A DNA stretch of 64,000 nt from Paraburkholderia antibiotica (GCF_012927125.1 NZ_JABBFZ010000009.1:124001-188000); one strand, 5' to 3'; numbered from the stretch's first letter, positions 8,631 to 17,192 are shown. Made by a program: numbers and translations. The notes: generated by a model not told the origin, from the letters alone.

Positions 8631-8900
8631 ATGAAAACGCTGATGATCAAAGACCTGTCCGTCACCGAACAACTCGACAGCCATGCGATGCGCGCGGTGC
8701 GCGGCGGCTTCGGCCCCAGCCTGTACTACAACTTCAGCCCGGTCGTCGCGCCGAACAACAGCAAGAACCTCACCGCGACCCAACTGATCAGCAACGAACT
8801 GAACCTGCAGAACGCCAACGGCAACAACGTCGCACTCGCCGCCGGCATCGACTCGACGCAGGATCCGTTCGTCACGTCGAACAACAACATCCACATGTAA
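8631..8900 (+). CDS. Double-glycine leader peptide 2 (89 aa)
   Basis: Paralogue of the peptide at 1845-2132. The leader is MKTLMIKDLSVTEQLDSHAM followed by RAVRGG; the core is Asn/Thr-rich, Cys-free, with the same APNNSKN, ATQ.IS, ANGNN and TSNNNI blocks. The frame extends upstream to 8496, but the ATG at 8631 has TGGAG nine bases before it and begins the shared leader, so it is the start. It is the first of four small genes in a row on the plus strand. Two-thirds identity in the core with peptide 1 means the core, as well as the leader, is under selection, which argues against a merely spurious ORF. Function unknown. Confidence 0.82.
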   Translation: MKTLMIKDLSVTEQLDSHAMRAVRGGFGPSLYYNFSPVVAPNNSKNLTATQLISNELNLQNANGNNVALAAGIDSTQDPFVTSNNNIHM

Positions 8901-8988
8901 CGCGTGACGCGGCGAAGCGCCCGCCGACGCGGGCCGCTTCGCCGCGCGCCGTGCATGTCCGTTTTCCCCGCATTTCAGGAGCAACGCC

Positions 8989-9276
8989 ATGTCATCCCTC
9001 ATGATTCGCGATCTGCCCGCCACCCGCGAACTCGACCGCCGGGCCATGTCCGTGATCGCCGGCGGCACCGGCAGCAGCGTGCCGACACCGTCGGGCGGGC
9101 TCGGTGGTCTTTCCGGCCTCGCCAACATCAACGTCACGGTGAACCAGAACCTGGTTCAGCAGCAATACGTGAACGTCGCGGCACTCAACAACATCGGCGT
9201 GATCGGCGCGGGTTTCGTGCCGCTGAAGCTGAACGTCGATCCAACCCTCTGGGCCGCCAACTACGCCGCCGTGTAA
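8989..9276 (+). CDS. Double-glycine leader peptide 3 (95 aa)
   Basis: Leader MSSLMIRDLPATRELDRRAM then SVIAGG, matching the family pattern. The core (about 69 residues) is unlike peptides 1 and 2: it starts with a Ser/Pro/Gly stretch and continues with alternating polar and hydrophobic residues (NINVTVNQNLVQQQYVNVAAL) that could form beta strands or an amphipathic surface. No Cys. AGGAG lies eight bases upstream of the ATG. It follows peptide 2 by 88 bases on the same strand and is probably co-transcribed with it. Whether the four peptides act together or are alternative products cannot be told from sequence. Confidence 0.75.
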   Translation: MSSLMIRDLPATRELDRRAMSVIAGGTGSSVPTPSGGLGGLSGLANINVTVNQNLVQQQYVNVAALNNIGVIGAGFVPLKLNVDPTLWAANYAAV

Positions 9277-9468
9277 GCGCATGCAGTAGCACGGGGACGG
9301 GGTTTCCCCACTGCCGCTGCAGCGTTGCGCCCCACCGTCGGCACGCGGATTTCCTATACTGAGAGTGCGTCGAGACCTCAGCACACCGAACGACCTATCG
9401 GACAGCATGCAGGCACGGCGGCCGGCTCGACGACGATCCGGCCGCCCGAGCACTTTTAGGGAGCCGTC

Positions 9469-9687
9469 ATGGCCAAGCTCATCATCAAGGATCTGATCGA
9501 GAGCGTAGAACTCGACCGCGAGGCGATGGCCGCGATCGTCGGCGGTGCGCGCGTCGGGGCGAGTTCGAGTCGTGCCGCGCCGCTGGTGCCTGTCGCGACG
9601 CGCGTCGTCGAATATCCGCCCGGCTTTCCGGCCGCGCATCAGCGTATTGCAGACGCAGCATTGCCGCGTAAGCGGCAGCGTCGCTAA
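9469..9687 (+). CDS. Double-glycine leader peptide 4 (72 aa, basic core)
   Basis: Leader MAKLIIKDLIESVELDREAM then AAIVGG. The core of 46 residues differs from the others: it is Ala/Val/Pro-rich, contains an EYPPGFPAAHQR segment, and ends in a strongly basic RKRQRR tail. This cationic character would suit a membrane-active or nucleic-acid-binding peptide, but that is a guess. AGGGAG lies just upstream of the ATG. It sits 192 bases after peptide 3 and is followed 33 bases later by a strong hairpin that may end the transcript. Confidence 0.7.
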   Translation: MAKLIIKDLIESVELDREAMAAIVGGARVGASSSRAAPLVPVATRVVEYPPGFPAAHQRIADAALPRKRQRR

Positions 9688-9720
9688 CACCCTCTCCGTC
9701 CGCACCGGCAACGCCCGATC

Positions 9721-9753
9721 GCAACGGCACGCGCTTTTCGCGCGTGCCGTTGC
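9721..9753 (+). terminator. Strong hairpin after peptide 4
   Basis: Perfect 14-bp inverted repeat (arms 9721-9734 and 9740-9753, GCAACGGCACGCGC and its complement) with a five-base loop. The following sequence is only moderately T-rich, so it is either an intrinsic terminator of modest strength or an mRNA-stabilising structure that sets the boundary between peptide 4 and peptide 5. Confidence 0.6.
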
Positions 9754-10036
9754 CGTTTGCGCTTCTGCTTTCGACTTCGCCTCCGTTTCTCCGAAGGACC
9801 ACGCGCCAATCCAACCGTTCGCATCCGATTCGTCGGGGCCGCACAGACACGTCGGCGCGATATCGCCGTCGCGTGCGGCGCGTTTCGACGAGGCCTGCGC
9901 GCTGCTCCTTGCCTGGCTTCGCGCGGCGCCAAGCTCGCGCTTTTCCGCGCCACATCCCCCACGATTGGCATAGGCCTTGCAGAAATCGAAGCAGGCGCAG
10001 CACCTTGCTCGCCTGTCCACTTCAAGGAGTAATGCC
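9754..10036. other. Intergenic region before peptide 5
   Basis: Together with the hairpin this is about 350 bases without a supported gene between peptides 4 and 5. The overlapping ORFs in several frames have no ribosome sites and read through one another. It probably carries a separate promoter for peptide 5; none is clear to me. Confidence 0.35.
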
Positions 10037-10243
10037 ATGAATGCCACTGTCATCATCAAAGACCTGCCGCATCGCGCGAGCGACGCCTCCCCCGAGAAGA
10101 CGCTCACCGTCGAGCAGATGAAGACGCTGCGCGGCGGCCGCTCCGTGGTTGTCACGGTGGACGGCGGCGGCACCGGTCACGTCGACGATTGGGACATCAA
10201 TACCGCCATCTTCGAAGGCCGCATCAAAGGAACCTATCTATAG
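10037..10243 (+). CDS. Double-glycine leader peptide 5 (68 aa)
   Basis: The most divergent member. The leader is MNATVIIKDLPHR, then a Ser/Asp/Pro insertion, then LTVEQMKTLRGG, keeping the IIKDL and Gly-Gly anchors. The 34-residue core (SVVVTVDGGGTGHVDDWDI and onwards) is acidic and glycine-rich with a GGG turn, no Cys. A strong AAGGAG lies upstream of the ATG at 10037; the frame opens earlier at 9977 but that start lacks a ribosome site. It follows a hairpin, so it may be transcribed separately from peptides 2-4. Confidence 0.65.
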   Translation: MNATVIIKDLPHRASDASPEKTLTVEQMKTLRGGRSVVVTVDGGGTGHVDDWDINTAIFEGRIKGTYL

Positions 10244-10457
10244 GACGCGCGACGTGTCCGCAATTGGAAAGACGGTATCCGGCTCACGCTCCCGGCCCAT
10301 TCCCCGCATGAGCCGGATGCCGTCCCATCGATAGAAGAATCCAGTCTCCGCCGACGGATTGCCGGTTAGGCATGTGGTTTGCTCACCAGGGACAACCCTG
10401 CGGCCTTGCAGGCCATCTGTGAAAGCAGGTCTCTATCAACCAGACGGAGGTCATAAC

Positions 10458-10613
10458 ATGCTCGGAACCATTCTTCTGATTGTGCTGATTCTGCTGCTCA
10501 TCGGCGCCTTTCCATCATGGCCTCACAGCCGTGCATGGGGCTATGGACCTACCGGTGGACTCGGCGTCGTACTGATCGTGGTGATCGTGCTGCTGATTAC
10601 CGGCGTGATATAG
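10458..10613 (+). CDS. DUF3309 small membrane protein (51 aa)
   Basis: A 51-residue protein with two hydrophobic helices (LGTILLIVLILLLIGAF and GVVLIVVIVLLITGVI) joined by a short polar loop, SWPHSRAWGYGPTGG. This architecture and loop match the DUF3309 family, common in Proteobacteria and of unknown function, often stress-inducible. ACGGAGG lies upstream of the ATG at 10458. It stands alone between the peptide genes and a bidirectional terminator. Confidence 0.8.
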   Translation: MLGTILLIVLILLLIGAFPSWPHSRAWGYGPTGGLGVVLIVVIVLLITGVI

Positions 10614-10663
10614 GCCACGCACATAGGTCATGCTCGCTGCTCTGTATTAACTGAATGCTAACG

Positions 10664-10719
10664 AGCCGCCGTCTACTCGCATGTGCAGGTGCGAGTAGAC
10701 GGCGGCTTCGCTATTTTTT
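10664..10719. terminator. Strong intrinsic terminator
   Basis: A perfect 17-bp stem (arms 10664-10680 and 10691-10707) with a ten-base loop, followed by a TTTTTT run at 10714-10719 on the plus strand. It closes the DUF3309 transcript and may also stop the convergent kinase operon ending at 10739. Confidence 0.9.
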
Positions 10720-10738
10720 CTGGCGTTATTAAAAATGC

Positions 10739-12199
10739 TCAAGCGTCGACGCGCGAGCGGAGCATTTCGCCATTGATCAACTTTTCAAACAGATCCGCAT
10801 CACCCATCTGCCCGCCCTTGAGCATGATCTCCATACCGTCGAGTTCCACTCGGTCGGAATGCAAACGGCACATCGTGACACCCGATGAAAGCGGAGCGAG
10901 GTAGGACAGTCCCCACGCATCGAGCGCCCGTACCGCCAGGCTCGACGTGTCGCCGCCCGCAATGCCGATGCGTTGCAGTCGCACGGCGTTCAATACCTGC
11001 TGCAAAAGCTGCGCGCACGCTTGCGCAAGTGTTGATTGCGGAGCTGCTTCGCCGTCCGCATGTGTAGTGCCTTTTTCATTCTCGTTCGGCACGCAATCCG
11101 TTGATGTCGCATTCGCCACTCGCCGCGCGGTGAACGCCAGTACATTGCGTCCGGCGCGCAACGGCCCGGCGATAGCCTCCACTCGCCCGACGATATAAGC
11201 TCGTGCGTGCGCACCGATCATCTGCCGCGGATCGAGTTCTATCCGTAGATACGAATGCGCGGCTTCGATCTGTACCTCAGTCAACGGCGAAAGACTGCCG
11301 GCCAAAACGAACACCGGTCCGCGCGCCCGCGCGAGCGGCACGGACGCTTCATTTTCCCTGACGCCTTCCGTGCGGCCGGCGGCGCACGCGAATGCATAAG
11401 CTTGCGCAACACTGCTTGCGCCGACCGCCAGCAACGGCGCGGACCGCTCCGCGTAATGTGCGATGACTTTGCCAAGTGCCTGCAAATGCGTGTCATCGAG
11501 TACATCGAAGAGCAACGCTGTGGGTTTTGCAGCGAGCTTGCGCCGTACCTCGTCCAGCAATCCGGCATCGTCCAACGCATAGTCCCGCCAGTCGATCAGC
11601 TCGATACGCTCGACACCCTGCCGCTGCAAATGCACGCGCAGATCCGCTTCGTTCATCGGCGTGACCGGATGACGGCTCATCGTCGGATGACGATCGATCC
11701 GATAGATACGCGGCTGCCCGTCATCGCCACCGGCCGCCGCAAACAGCTGACCGAACGCGCAATAGCGCCGCAAATTCGGCTGTCCACCGACAATCGCCAC
11801 CAGTTCGCTCGCGCAGTAATCGCGCAGCGTGCGAATCGCCACCCCGATGCTGCCGGTATGCGGCGCGCTGTCGAAGGTCGAGCACACCTTGTAATGGATG
11901 ACGCGCACGCCAAGCGCCGCAAACGCGGCGCCGACGCGCGCGAGCTCCTGCTGTTGCGGGCGCGGCGCCAGCGTGCGCGCCGCGCCCGCGACGCCGAGCG
12001 CATCGAGCCGGCCGAGCGTCGCGAGGCGCTCGTCGGAGGGCGGCACAAAGAACAGCATTGTGCGCAAGCCGGCGCGCGCGAGATGGGCAAGCGTATCGGT
12101 CGCGCCGGTAAAGTCATCGCCGTAGAACGCGTAGGCCGGCGCCTCTCCATGCACCGCACTGCGTTCGTTCATCGCGCCTTCAGCCAAAAACGCGTTCAC
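10739..12199 (-). CDS. DUF1537 four-carbon acid sugar kinase (OiaK-like)
   Basis: ATP-dependent kinase of the four-carbon acid sugar kinase family (DUF1537), 486 aa. The N-terminal substrate domain has the signature YGDDFTGATDTLAHLARAG; the C-terminal nucleotide domain has IGIAGGDTSSLAVRAL and SGVTMCRL. The start shown is a GTG that overlaps the TGA of the upstream RuBisCO-like gene (GTGA), indicating translational coupling; an ATG 27 bases further in is an alternative. In the D-apionate pathway a DUF1537 enzyme (OiaK) phosphorylates 3-oxo-isoapionate and a RuBisCO-like protein (OiaX) then decarboxylates it. Adjacency to such a protein here supports that kind of role. Other DUF1537 enzymes act on threonate or erythronate. 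Confidence 0.85.
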   Translation of the reverse strand: MNAFLAEGAMNERSAVHGEAPAYAFYGDDFTGATDTLAHLARAGLRTMLFFVPPSDERLATLGRLDALGVAGAARTLAPRPQQQELARVGAAFAALGVRVIHYKVCSTFDSAPHTGSIGVAIRTLRDYCASELVAIVGGQPNLRRYCAFGQLFAAAGGDDGQPRIYRIDRHPTMSRHPVTPMNEADLRVHLQRQGVERIELIDWRDYALDDAGLLDEVRRKLAAKPTALLFDVLDDTHLQALGKVIAHYAERSAPLLAVGASSVAQAYAFACAAGRTEGVRENEASVPLARARGPVFVLAGSLSPLTEVQIEAAHSYLRIELDPRQMIGAHARAYIVGRVEAIAGPLRAGRNVLAFTARRVANATSTDCVPNENEKGTTHADGEAAPQSTLAQACAQLLQQVLNAVRLQRIGIAGGDTSSLAVRALDAWGLSYLAPLSSGVTMCRLHSDRVELDGMEIMLKGGQMGDADLFEKLINGEMLRSRVDA

Positions 12200-13494
12200 G
12201 GGCGGTCACCGAAAAACGCCAACGCACGCCGCAGCGCCGGCACATTCTCCGCATACGTCGTGAGCGGCACACCGGCCTGCACCGCATCCCACGCGTGACG
12301 CACGCTTATCACGCCCGCGGCGGGTCCGTCGGGATGCGCCAGGATGCCGCCACCACACATGAACAGCAGATCGGTCGAGTGCACGGCGTCGAACGTCGCG
12401 GGCGCGGTGCCCGCCCATTGTCCCGACGAAAACGCCGGCAATACGCGGTCGTCGCAACCCGGCGCGAGCGGCGTCGCGCAATCGCGCGCGGACTCGATCA
12501 CTTCGCCGTCGCTTTGCGCAAACTTGCCGGCGAGTCCATGCACGTGCATATGGTCGACACCGGCGAGACGCCACAGCGTTTGATACGCCTGAAACGACAT
12601 GCCGAGCGCGGGGTCGCGCGACATCATCCCGTAGCCGTTGCGATGCGCGTGCAGCACGAGCGGCGTCGCGCGGCGCAAGGTCTGGATCGCGGAGAAGCCG
12701 CACCAGTTGATGCTCGCCATCACGCAGTTGCCGCCTTCGCGTTCGACCAGTTCCGCGTGACGGCGCATCGCGTCGAGATCGTCGGTGATATTGAACGCGA
12801 CCATCACCGGCCGGCCGCTGCGCTCGCGGTACGCACGGACCTCGGCCATCACCGCGCGTACACGCTCGGCCAACGGCGCATGCGTGGGATTCGCCGACAC
12901 TTCGTCATCCTTGATAAAGTCGACGCCCGCCTCGCACAAATCGCGTACCAGCGCCGCGGTTTCTGCAGCGCTGAGTCCGACGTTCGGCTTGATGATCGTG
13001 CCGATCATCGGCCGCCCCTTGACCTGTGTCAGCGCGCGCGTCCCCGCCACGCCATGACGCGGCAGCTCGAAACGGGCCCGATACGCGGCCGGCAAGCGCA
13101 GCGACAGCAGCCGCATGCCGGTCACTTCGCCAAGGTCGTACAGATTGCCGGCGACGGTCGCCGCGAGCGTCGGCAGATTCGCGCCGATGTTGGCGAGCGG
13201 AAACGACAGCGTGACGCGCGCGCGCCGCCACGGTCCGGACGCGCGTTGCCGGGTGAGCCACGCGCTGAGCAGACTCGGCTGCGTCGCGGCTTCGAGCTCC
13301 TCGATACGCAGCACGGTCGCGCGACTGCGTGCGCGCAGCGCATCGGATTCGTTCGCGACCCGCACGAAGGTGCCGCTCGACTGCTCGCCGGCCATCACGT
13401 CGGCGACGCGCGCCGGATCGAGCGGCGTTTCGATCAGATAGTCGGCTTCGAGCGTCTCGCCGTCGATGGGCCGCTGCGCGTGAATGGCGTTCAT
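12196..13494 (-). CDS. RuBisCO-like protein (OiaX-like decarboxylase)
   Basis: RuBisCO large-subunit homologue of 432 aa. The barrel keeps the catalytic lysine in GTIIKPNVGLS (about K169), the carbamylated-lysine/metal triad in VDFIKDDE (K195, D197, E198), LHAHRNGYGMM, HVHGLAGKF and MCGGGILAHP. The absence of small subunit, phosphoribulokinase and Calvin genes nearby, and coupling to a DUF1537 kinase, indicate a RuBisCO-like protein and not a CO2-fixing enzyme. The best-described such pair is OiaX/OiaK, where the protein decarboxylates 3-oxo-isoapionate 4-phosphate. It overlaps its neighbours by four bases on both sides (ATGA with the VOC gene, GTGA with the kinase). Exact substrate unproven. 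Confidence 0.88.
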   Translation of the reverse strand: MNAIHAQRPIDGETLEADYLIETPLDPARVADVMAGEQSSGTFVRVANESDALRARSRATVLRIEELEAATQPSLLSAWLTRQRASGPWRRARVTLSFPLANIGANLPTLAATVAGNLYDLGEVTGMRLLSLRLPAAYRARFELPRHGVAGTRALTQVKGRPMIGTIIKPNVGLSAAETAALVRDLCEAGVDFIKDDEVSANPTHAPLAERVRAVMAEVRAYRERSGRPVMVAFNITDDLDAMRRHAELVEREGGNCVMASINWCGFSAIQTLRRATPLVLHAHRNGYGMMSRDPALGMSFQAYQTLWRLAGVDHMHVHGLAGKFAQSDGEVIESARDCATPLAPGCDDRVLPAFSSGQWAGTAPATFDAVHSTDLLFMCGGGILAHPDGPAAGVISVRHAWDAVQAGVPLTTYAENVPALRRALAFFGDRP

Positions 13495-14030
13495 AGCGTG
13501 CTCAGGTCGGGAAACGGGCGCACCGGTTCGCGGCCGTTCCAGTCGCGCGAGGCCGCGTAGATCATATCGAACAGCTTGCCTTTCGGCCCGGCGATCTCCG
13601 AGAGTTCGATCACCGTGCCCGGATGATCTTCGGTATCGAAGTAAACGAAACGGCCGTTGCGTCCCACTTCGCCGCTCATCGCGACCTTGAAGCCCTGCTG
13701 CCGCAGACGTTCGAGATCGGCATCGAACGAGGTCGTCCAGTACGCGTTGTGCTGCAGGCCCGTATGGCCGGCGGTAAGAAAATCGCGGTACATCGACGGC
13801 GCGTCGTTGCGCGTCTGGATCAGTTCGACCTGCAACGGGCCCGAGTTCGCGAGCGCCACCGAGTTATGAACCTCGTAGCGCTGTCCGCGATACGTGTAGT
13901 TCTCGATCGGCACGCGCTCGTTGTAAAACCACGGCCCCACGCCGAGCACGCGGCTCCAGTAATCCATCGCGGCCTCGATATCGCGCACCACGTAGCCGGC
14001 CTGCCGGATTTCACCAAAGAAACGACTCAT
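13491..14030 (-). CDS. VOC-family (glyoxalase fold) protein
   Basis: A 179-aa vicinal-oxygen-chelate protein. It starts FFGEIRQAGYVVRDIEAAMDYWSRVLGVGPW, a typical first beta-alpha-beta-beta-beta module, with a second module after the central GHTGLQHNAYWT segment ending HPGTVIELSE; the GLQH His and the late Glu are likely metal ligands. I chose the ATG at 14030, which has GGGAGA upstream, over the longer frame to 14087. The gene is translationally coupled to the RuBisCO-like gene downstream (ATGA). In this cluster it may act as an isomerase or epimerase on the imported sugar acid or its oxo form. That is inference. Confidence 0.82.
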   Translation of the reverse strand: MSRFFGEIRQAGYVVRDIEAAMDYWSRVLGVGPWFYNERVPIENYTYRGQRYEVHNSVALANSGPLQVELIQTRNDAPSMYRDFLTAGHTGLQHNAYWTTSFDADLERLRQQGFKVAMSGEVGRNGRFVYFDTEDHPGTVIELSEIAGPKGKLFDMIYAASRDWNGREPVRPFPDLSTL

Positions 14031-14122
14031 GAAACTCTCCCGTTGCTGCGGGTTTCGAAGGACGAGCGACACCCCGGCGCAATGCAAACGCAGCGCCCGA
14101 ATGCCAGCGGTTCAGGTAACGT

Positions 14123-16009
14123 CTAGAGAAATCCGATCGAGATCCACGGGATCGCCGCGACCAGCAGCAAGCCGAAGATCAGCGCCCCCATATAGCCGAT
14201 GATCGGCCGGATCCCCGCATCGGGATTGACCTTGCTGATCGCGCACGCCGAGTAGTAACCGACGCCGAACGGCGGCGAGAAAAGCCCGACACCCATCGAC
14301 AGAATCACGACGATCGCGTAATGCACTTCGTGCACGCCGGCGAGTCGCGCAATCGGAAACAGCAGCGGGCCGAACAGCACGATCGCGGGAATTCCTTCGA
14401 GCACGCTACCGAGCATCACGAACACGACGATCGAGATCGCCAGAAAGCCATACGCGCCGCCGGGCATCGCGCTCATTAATTGTGCGAGATCCTGCGAGAA
14501 GCCCGATTGCGTGAGCGCCCAGGCCATCGCGGTCGCGCAGCCGATAATGAACAGAATCGCGCCGGACAGCGTGGCCGCGTCGACCAGCATGCGGCCGAGC
14601 CGCCGCCATTCGAAGCGCCGGTAGACCAGCAGTCCGACCAGCATCGAATAGGCAATGCCGATCGTCGAGACCTCGGTCGCGGTCGCCACGCCCTCCACCA
14701 CCGCCATGCGAATCACGAACGGCAATGCCAGCGCGGGCAGCGACACGACGAACATGCGGCCGATCTGCCGACGCGTAAAACGCTGCGCGCCATCCAGATC
14801 TTCGTTGCGATAGCGCCACCCCACCACCACGCACAGAATCAGCGCGAGCACCGCGGCGGGCAACATGCCGGCCGTGAAGAGCGCCGAGATCGACAGCCCC
14901 GTCACCGAACCGATCGTAATCAGCACGATGCTCGGCGGAATCGTTTCGCTTTGCGCGCCGGTGGTGGCCAGCAATGCAACGAGATCGCCCTCGGACGCAC
15001 CGCGCTTTTTCATCTCGGGAAACAGTACTGGCGCGATCGCCGCCATATCCGCGACTTTCGAGCCGGAAATACCCGACACCAGATACATCGCGCCGATCAG
15101 CACGAACGACAGCCCGCCGCGCACATGACCGACGAGACTCGCGAGAAATTCGATCATCGCGCGCGCCATGCCGGTCATTTCAATCAACAGACCGAGAAAC
15201 ACGAAGAGCGGCACCGCGAGCAGTACCAGATGCGACATCCCCTCATCCATGCGGCCGACCATCACTTCGAGCGGCGTATACGTGGACAGCCCGAGATAAC
15301 CGAAAGTGGCGAGCGCAAACGAAAAGCCGATCGGCACACCCGAGAAGATGCCGAGCGCGACCACACCCACGAAGAAGATCAGAAGACTGATCTTGCCGAG
15401 CGTCTGAAACCACGGCCCCGCGAAAATTGCTACCGCGCCGAGCAGCGCGGCGATCGCCAGCACGATCAGGACGTCGCTCATGCGGCTCACCTGCGCGAGA
15501 CGGGTCAGACCGACCAGCAGCATCAACGCGGCGCCGATCGGCAGTGCGAGCGCCCGCCACGCATTGCTGATCTGCAACGCAGGCGTCACGATGGCCGCTT
15601 CGCCCGCTGCGTAGTCGTAAGCCGGCGCGATCAGCAACGCGAGCAGCGCAATCGACGCGACGAGCGCGAGCGTATCGACAAACGCACGCGCGCGCGGCGA
15701 CAAGCGACTGACAAGCGCGGTCATCCGCATATGCTCGCCGTGCCGCAATGCGAGTACCGCGCCGAGCATCGCGAGCCACAGAAACAGAATGCCGGCCAGT
15801 TCATCGGACCAGACGAGCGGTTGATGCAACAGATAGCGCGACACCACGCCCGCGAGCATCACGATGATTTCGACCGCGAGCAGCGCGGCCGCGCACACCT
15901 CGACGAGCGCGATCAAGCCGCGATCGACGCTGCGCAGCCAGCGTCGCGGCAAACTCGCCGCGCTCAACGGCACGCCGGCTTCCGCCGGATTCAACGCGTG
16001 ATTCGCCAT
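14123..16009 (-). CDS. TRAP transporter fused DctQM permease
   Basis: Fused small and large membrane subunits of a TRAP transporter, 628 aa. The N-terminal DctQ part (about 15-190) has four helices with the WSDELAGILFLWLAMLGA motif; after a linker helix the DctM part (about 210-625) has the repeated long helices and the SGSKVADMAAIAPVLFPEM and GLFSPPFGVGYYSA motifs of the family. It uses an ion gradient to take up a substrate delivered by the DctP protein encoded 62 bases upstream. The ATG at 16009 with AAGGAG is preferred over the longer frame. Gene order suggests import of the sugar acid handled by the RuBisCO-like/kinase pair. Confidence 0.92.
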   Translation of the reverse strand: MANHALNPAEAGVPLSAASLPRRWLRSVDRGLIALVEVCAAALLAVEIIVMLAGVVSRYLLHQPLVWSDELAGILFLWLAMLGAVLALRHGEHMRMTALVSRLSPRARAFVDTLALVASIALLALLIAPAYDYAAGEAAIVTPALQISNAWRALALPIGAALMLLVGLTRLAQVSRMSDVLIVLAIAALLGAVAIFAGPWFQTLGKISLLIFFVGVVALGIFSGVPIGFSFALATFGYLGLSTYTPLEVMVGRMDEGMSHLVLLAVPLFVFLGLLIEMTGMARAMIEFLASLVGHVRGGLSFVLIGAMYLVSGISGSKVADMAAIAPVLFPEMKKRGASEGDLVALLATTGAQSETIPPSIVLITIGSVTGLSISALFTAGMLPAAVLALILCVVVGWRYRNEDLDGAQRFTRRQIGRMFVVSLPALALPFVIRMAVVEGVATATEVSTIGIAYSMLVGLLVYRRFEWRRLGRMLVDAATLSGAILFIIGCATAMAWALTQSGFSQDLAQLMSAMPGGAYGFLAISIVVFVMLGSVLEGIPAIVLFGPLLFPIARLAGVHEVHYAIVVILSMGVGLFSPPFGVGYYSACAISKVNPDAGIRPIIGYMGALIFGLLLVAAIPWISIGFL

Positions 16010-16071
16010 CCTGCTGTCTCCTTGCGGTCGCATGCGGCGTGTCGTTCGACGCTCGTCGGACCCGAAAGCAC

Positions 16072-17097
16072 TCACGCGAGCTTGCCGACCGATTGCTCGA
16101 GCAGATCCCACGCCTCGTTACCGAAGCGGTTTTTCCATTGCCCGTAGAAGCCGGCCTGACGCAGCGCGGTACGAAACGTGTCGGGCGAAGGATGATTGAT
16201 CGTCAGCCCCTTGCTCTGCAGATCGGCGACGGCCGCGTCGTTCAGCTTGCGCACGTCTTCGCGCTGCTTGAGTCCGGCCTGATTGAACGCGTCGCTGACG
16301 ATCCCCTGCAGATCTTTCGGCAAACGCTGCCACGCGCGCGGGTTCAATACGAACCAGTAACCGTCCCACATATGATTAGTCAGCGAGCAGTACTTCTGGA
16401 CTTCGTAAAGCTTGGCGACTTGCACGATCGGCAGCGGGTTCTCCTGCGCATCGACGATATGCGTCTGCAGCGACGAATACACTTCGCTGAATTGAAGGCT
16501 GGTCGGCGCGGCACCGAGGCCTTTGAACATGTCGATACTCAGCGGGCTCACCGGCACGCGAATCTTCAGGCCGTGCATATTCTGTGCATTGACGATGGGC
16601 GCGGTACTGGTCGTGGTCTGACGAAAACCGTTGTCCCACATCTTCTCGAACGATTCGAGTCCGGCCTTCTGCATCGCGGCGCGCACGTACGCGCCGAGCT
16701 TGCCGTCCATCGCGCGCCACACCTGGTCGTAATCGCCGAACGCGAAGCCGACCGCGTTGATCGCCACTGAGGGCGCCAGCGTCGACACCACCAGCGCGGA
16801 CGGCGTGAACATTTCGATGCCGCCGCTGCGCACCTGCGCGAGCATGTCGGTATCGCCGCCCAACTGATTGTTCGGGAAGATGCGGACCTCCATGCGCCCC
16901 TTGGACGCCTCGCGCACCTGATTCGCCGCTTCCTGCGAGCGCACGTTCAGCGGATGCGTGAGCGGCAGGTTATTGCCGTACTTGAACACGAACTCCGGGC
17001 CGGCGGCCGCGCGCACGATCGCCGGAAATCCCAGCGTACTGACTACCGGCACGGCGGCCGCGGCACGCAGCAGACTGCGTCTCGCAAGGTTGGTCAT
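16072..17097 (-). CDS. TRAP transporter substrate-binding protein DctP
   Basis: Periplasmic solute receptor of 341 aa. The N-terminus, NLARRSLLRAAAAVPVVS, is a twin-arginine-like signal ending near AIVRAAA. The body shows the DctP pattern: FKYGNNLPLTHPLN, VRIFPNNQLGG, the central LKIRVPVSPLSIDMFKGLGA containing the Arg that usually binds the substrate carboxylate, and VDAQENPLPIV. The ATG at 17097 is chosen because it begins the signal; the upstream frame to 17274 crosses the promoter. It is the first gene of the minus-strand operon, divergent from the LacI regulator, with a candidate operator about 80 bases upstream. Confidence 0.92.
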   Translation of the reverse strand: MTNLARRSLLRAAAAVPVVSTLGFPAIVRAAAGPEFVFKYGNNLPLTHPLNVRSQEAANQVREASKGRMEVRIFPNNQLGGDTDMLAQVRSGGIEMFTPSALVVSTLAPSVAINAVGFAFGDYDQVWRAMDGKLGAYVRAAMQKAGLESFEKMWDNGFRQTTTSTAPIVNAQNMHGLKIRVPVSPLSIDMFKGLGAAPTSLQFSEVYSSLQTHIVDAQENPLPIVQVAKLYEVQKYCSLTNHMWDGYWFVLNPRAWQRLPKDLQGIVSDAFNQAGLKQREDVRKLNDAAVADLQSKGLTINHPSPDTFRTALRQAGFYGQWKNRFGNEAWDLLEQSVGKLA

Positions 17098-17176
17098 GAG
17101 CGTCTCCTGTGAATCGGTGTTGGCGGTTCGTGCCGCTACGCCGATCCCATGCTTATAATTGATGCGACTGTCGAAT

Positions 17177-17192
17177 CCATCAAAACCCATCA
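17177..17192 (+). promoter_or_regulatory. Candidate LacI-family operator 1
   Basis: The 16-mer CCATCAAAACCCATCA lies 80 bases upstream of the DctP start. A copy with 14 of 16 bases identical occurs in inverse orientation at 17295-17310 beside the regulator start. Paired inverted sites in a divergent regulator/operon intergenic region fit binding by the LacI-type protein and possible looping. Confidence 0.55.
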
